Assembly (NCBI RefSeq): GCF_032586235.1
Contig: NZ_JAWHTD010000085.1
Location: forward strand, 1 to 7,113
DNA length: 7,113 bases
From: Aestuariicoccus sp032586235
Lineage (GTDB): Bacteria > Pseudomonadota > Alphaproteobacteria > Rhodobacterales > Rhodobacteraceae
Direction of reading: 5' to 3'
A program made the position numbers and the translations under genes. Each line of letters starts with the position of its first letter. Position 1 is the first letter of the stretch. The notes under the pieces were generated by a model. The model searched no databases, was not told where the DNA came from, and saw only the letters and a program-made list of their open reading frames with translations. Below are positions 5,906 to 7,113 of this stretch, one piece after another.

Positions 5906-6496
5906 ATGATCTACTTGGTGCGCCACGGTCAAACGGAGATGAACCTCCAGGGACGCATCCAAGGACAAGGGGATGCGCCGCTGACCGATGCCGGAAGAAG
6001 CCTGGCCTCAAAGATCGGGCAAAGACTCGCGGAAGACATCGGCAGTTCCACGGCGTTGATCTTTACCAGCCCACTCGGTCGCGCGGCCCAGACCGCAGGG
6101 ATCATTGCCAACTCTCTGCACAACGCGACCAGCGTGATCGAAGATGAAAGGCTGGCCGAAGTGAACCTTGGGGAATGGGATGGCCTGACAATCGCCGAGA
6201 TCGATCAGGGCTGGCCAGAGGCCCGCACGTCTGCCCCACCTGGGGAGTGGTTTTTCAACGCGCCCAACGGCGAGAGCTTTGAAAGCTTTCGGCAGCGCAA
6301 TGCTGCATTCCTGCGAGACCTGGGCGGTGCCGATGCGTCGATCAAGATTCTCGTCACGCATGGGATTTCGGGGCGGGTATTGCGCGGCCTGCATGCCGGT
6401 CTGGGGCGACAGGAAACAGTGAACCTGCCTGTGCCAAATGAAGCCTTTTTCGTCATGCGCGAAGATGGTTCTGTTGACGAGATCGCAGTGCCGTAG
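5906..6496 (+). CDS. Histidine phosphatase family protein (phosphoglycerate mutase-like), 196 aa
   Basis: The start, MIYLVRHGQTEMNLQGRIQG, carries the RHG motif, with H7 as the residue that takes the phosphoryl group. Other catalytic-pocket residues are visible: R59 in TSPLGRAAQTA, E85 in LAEVNLGEWDG, and the second histidine H152 in LVTHGISGR. Length and motif order fit the small cofactor-independent branch that includes PhoE, CobC and GpmB-like phosphatases. These hydrolyse phosphomonoesters; the physiological substrate cannot be assigned, and no cobalamin genes are nearby to support a CobC role. ATG 5906 is preceded by GGAGAGGG (5890-5897) at 8-nt spacing. No signal peptide is visible, so it is cytosolic. 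The acetyltransferase gene follows on the same strand after 55 bp with no terminator between, so co-transcription is likely. Confidence 0.92.
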   Translation: MIYLVRHGQTEMNLQGRIQGQGDAPLTDAGRSLASKIGQRLAEDIGSSTALIFTSPLGRAAQTAGIIANSLHNATSVIEDERLAEVNLGEWDGLTIAEIDQGWPEARTSAPPGEWFFNAPNGESFESFRQRNAAFLRDLGGADASIKILVTHGISGRVLRGLHAGLGRQETVNLPVPNEAFFVMREDGSVDEIAVP

Positions 6497-6551
6497 ATCG
6501 ACCCTATTGTGTGCAAGATGCTTGAAGCCAGAGACAGGGGGCCTCGATAGG

Positions 6552-7113
6552 ATGAACTTGGAACTGGACCCGCCTTTGCGGTGGGCGCGAGAAACAGACG
6601 CGGCCCAGCTGGCCGAGCTCGTGAATTTCGCGGGAGAAGGCCTGCCTCTCCACGTCTGGACTGGTCTCGCGAGCGAAGGGCAAGACCCTTGGGATGTGGG
6701 ACGCATGCGGCAAGCCGAGAAGGCCCGCGAAGGCAAGATCGTGGTCGTGGACTACGGCGACGGTGCGGTTGCAGGCCTCACGGGGTATGAAATCGGAAAC
6801 GAACCAGAGCCGATCGGCGACGATTTCCCGGCGCTCTTTCGGCCTTTGCAAGAACTAGAAAACCTGGCTCTGCAAAGCTGGTACGTGAATGTTCTGGCCA
6901 GCTACCCCGAGCACAGGGGAAAGGGGATCGGGTCCCGGCTGCTCGACTTGGCCGACGAAATCGGACAATCCTGCGGCCTGTCCCGTATGAGCGTAATCGT
7001 CGCCAGCAACAATACAGGCGCGCGACGTTTGTATGAGATCGGCGAGGAAGGCGCCGAGTGGCTTCTGACCAAGACGATCGAAGCCGGTCGGGCGTCCGGC
7101 GCGGTGGAGGATG
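6552..7113 (+). CDS. GNAT family N-acetyltransferase (partial, runs off the right edge)
   Basis: The 187 codons visible encode a GNAT fold. Residues 9-28 (LRWARETDAAQLAELVNFAG) form the opening strand and helix. Residues 107-119 form the strand leading to the acetyl-CoA motif EHRGKGIGSRLL, with the pyrophosphate-binding R-G-K-G-I-G at 122-127. Residues 152-162, SNNTGARRLYE, form motif B. The acceptor substrate is unknown. ATG 6552 is chosen because AGGGGG (6536-6541) lies 10 nt upstream; the frame stays open further upstream without a better start. One oddity is that after LYE the usual GF-containing strand is missing, and the frame continues IGEEGAEWLLTKTIEAG to the window end. This suggests a short internal deletion or an unusual C-terminus. 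The frame is otherwise clean. Confidence 0.85.
   Translation, partial: MNLELDPPLRWARETDAAQLAELVNFAGEGLPLHVWTGLASEGQDPWDVGRMRQAEKAREGKIVVVDYGDGAVAGLTGYEIGNEPEPIGDDFPALFRPLQELENLALQSWYVNVLASYPEHRGKGIGSRLLDLADEIGQSCGLSRMSVIVASNNTGARRLYEIGEEGAEWLLTKTIEAGRASGAVED

Noticed and set aside
6008..6736. 242-residue minus-strand frame across the phosphatase and acetyltransferase
   Set aside because: It is antisense to two genes with intact catalytic motifs and has no recognisable family.

Overview
The window looks like chromosomal DNA from an alphaproteobacterium, most likely of the Rhodobacterales/Roseobacter group. This is inferred from the high-GC coding style, two RTX (haemolysin-type) proteins with the C-terminal tail typical of that group, and family-level similarity of the other proteins. 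No marker gene for taxonomy is present, so the assignment is provisional.

Layout. Positions 1-68 hold an open frame that ends at a TAG and may be the end of an upstream gene. Positions 96-1040 (+) encode an almost pure RTX-repeat protein, closed by a good hairpin terminator (1055-1086). Positions 1312-3306 (+) encode a second, larger RTX protein. It has three beta-rich modules resembling pre-peptidase C-terminal (PPC) domains, then a calcium-binding RTX block and a C-terminal tail, and is followed by a perfect 9-bp hairpin (3314-3334). Positions 3307-3647 carry no gene. This stretch is AT-rich and holds five direct copies and one inverted copy of TCCCTG, a 10-bp perfect inverted repeat enclosing 132 bp, and a separate long hairpin.

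Next to it, on the minus strand (3648-3917), lies a truncated remnant of exodeoxyribonuclease I (sbcB) that keeps only about the first 73 codons. A non-coding stretch (3918-4198) follows, then a complete group II PLP-dependent decarboxylase on the minus strand (4199-5596). The decarboxylase is bracketed by two copies of a 28-bp repeat (25/28 identical) at 4103-4130 and 5806-5833. The right end (+) carries a histidine-phosphatase gene (5906-6496) and, 55 bp later, a GNAT acetyltransferase that runs off the window (6552-7113).

How the genes relate. The two RTX proteins are probably exported by a type I secretion system and fold outside the cell on binding calcium, but no transporter genes lie in this window. 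The decarboxylase appears to be transcribed alone. The phosphatase and acetyltransferase may be co-transcribed housekeeping genes. The sbcB remnant, the AT-rich repeat cluster and the repeats around the decarboxylase together suggest past rearrangement in 3300-5900. No clear new multi-gene system is visible. The best leads are the repeat elements and the open reading frame upstream of the first RTX gene.
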